NCBI RefSeq assembly: GCF_011440395.1
Contig: NZ_JAAOIX010000012.1
Span: 121,279-185,278, forward strand
Length of the DNA stretch: 64,000 nucleotides
Direction of reading: 5' to 3'
DNA from: Pseudomaricurvus alcaniphilus
GTDB lineage: Bacteria > Pseudomonadota > Gammaproteobacteria > Pseudomonadales > Cellvibrionaceae
The notes under the pieces are model-generated. The model saw only the letters and a program-made list of their open reading frames with translations, searched no databases and had not been told where the DNA came from. Made by a program: the position numbers and the translations under genes. This document shows positions 63,828 through 64,000 of this stretch, one piece after another. Position 1 is the stretch's first letter; each line of letters begins with the position of its first letter.

Positions 63828-64000
63828 TCGCATCCCACGGTTGAGGGAGGGCTTCTGAGGAGGCACTGAACGGAACCGGAAAATACAGTATCAGCCGAGC
63901 GCGGTACTGGCTATTTAACAAGTTAATCAAGCAATGCGTGTGGGCGCTTGCGGGATGGTGATGCGAACATAGCATTATCATTTGCAAGTGACCTAACAAT
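63828..64000 (+). ncRNA. rRNA operon leader with boxA-like element (16S gene lies beyond the window)
   Basis: Transcribed leader after three tandem promoters. GGCTATTTAACAAG at about 63909 resembles boxA antitermination sites. TCAAGCAATGCGTGTGGGCG further on is the kind of sequence found in gammaproteobacterial rrn leaders before 16S. The mature 16S start (AGAGTTTGATC) is not reached. Minus-strand frames across this region are not genes. Confidence 0.8.

Noticed and set aside
63769..63999. Minus-strand frame at the right end
   Set aside because: It runs through tandem rRNA promoters and leader sequence.

Overview
The window reads as chromosomal DNA of a gammaproteobacterium, probably a marine Cellvibrionales-type organism. 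It opens with the end of the alpha ribosomal operon (rpsD-rpoA-rplQ) and closes with a three-promoter leader of an rRNA operon. Housekeeping genes (argS, ilvY/ilvC, pssA) are gammaproteobacterial in type. The genus assignment is an inference and was not tested.

Layout. 1-1.8 kb: alpha operon and its terminator. 1.9-3.1 kb: a REP-associated transposase and a VanZ-like membrane protein. 3.3-14.8 kb: GDP-mannose synthesis (manC), sulfate activation (cysDN plus a fused ATP sulfurylase/APS kinase), a LysR regulator, an SLC13/TrkA-C permease and an MBL/beta-CASP nuclease. Nearly every gap here carries REP-like inverted repeats (GTCATTCCCGCG type), several with short tandem arrays, and one gap carries a 284-bp MITE-like element. 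14.9-20.6 kb: two paralogous LuxR-type regulators, a PEP-CTERM protein, an O-antigen ligase-family protein and a small secreted protein.

21.1-47.5 kb is an exopolysaccharide locus: initiating phosphosugar transferase, sulfotransferase, Wzx flippase, Wzy-like polymerase, glycosyltransferases, acyltransferase, GMC oxidoreductase, aldo/keto reductase, a WcaI-type transferase, gmd and fcl. An opposing operon encodes a beta-barrel, OPX export protein, Wzc-type tyrosine kinase, CpsB-type phosphatase and a VpsP-like protein. From about 22.6 to 32.7 kb the DNA is visibly AT-rich and looks like an exchangeable serotype-type cassette. Between the two halves lie secreted proteins of unknown role, including one with two Notch-type LNR modules divergent from a large HEXXH metallopeptidase. 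47.7-53.5 kb is a repeat-studded accessory segment around a Y1 transposase, holding two membrane proteins, a GDP-mannose hydrolase, a YdgA-like protein and a YgjP-like protein. 53.5-57 kb holds ompW, ugd and a UDP-glucuronate epimerase. The remainder is argS, a TSUP permease, ilvY-ilvC with a 21-bp tandem repeat between them, pssA with an odd repetitive N-terminus, and the rrn leader.

Working together: ManC, Gmd and Fcl would supply GDP-fucose. Ugd and the epimerase would supply uronic acids. Sat-CysC would supply PAPS for the sulfotransferase. This predicts a sulfated, fucose- and possibly uronate-containing exopolysaccharide made by a Wzx/Wzy-type pathway. The most striking unexplained signal is a 12-bp palindrome, ACCCNTTTGGGT, found upstream of the first LuxR gene, the small secreted protein, the initiating transferase and the export operon. 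Weaker versions lie upstream of the second LuxR gene and the PEP-CTERM gene. It looks like the operator of a dedicated exopolysaccharide regulon, perhaps read by the LuxR pair.
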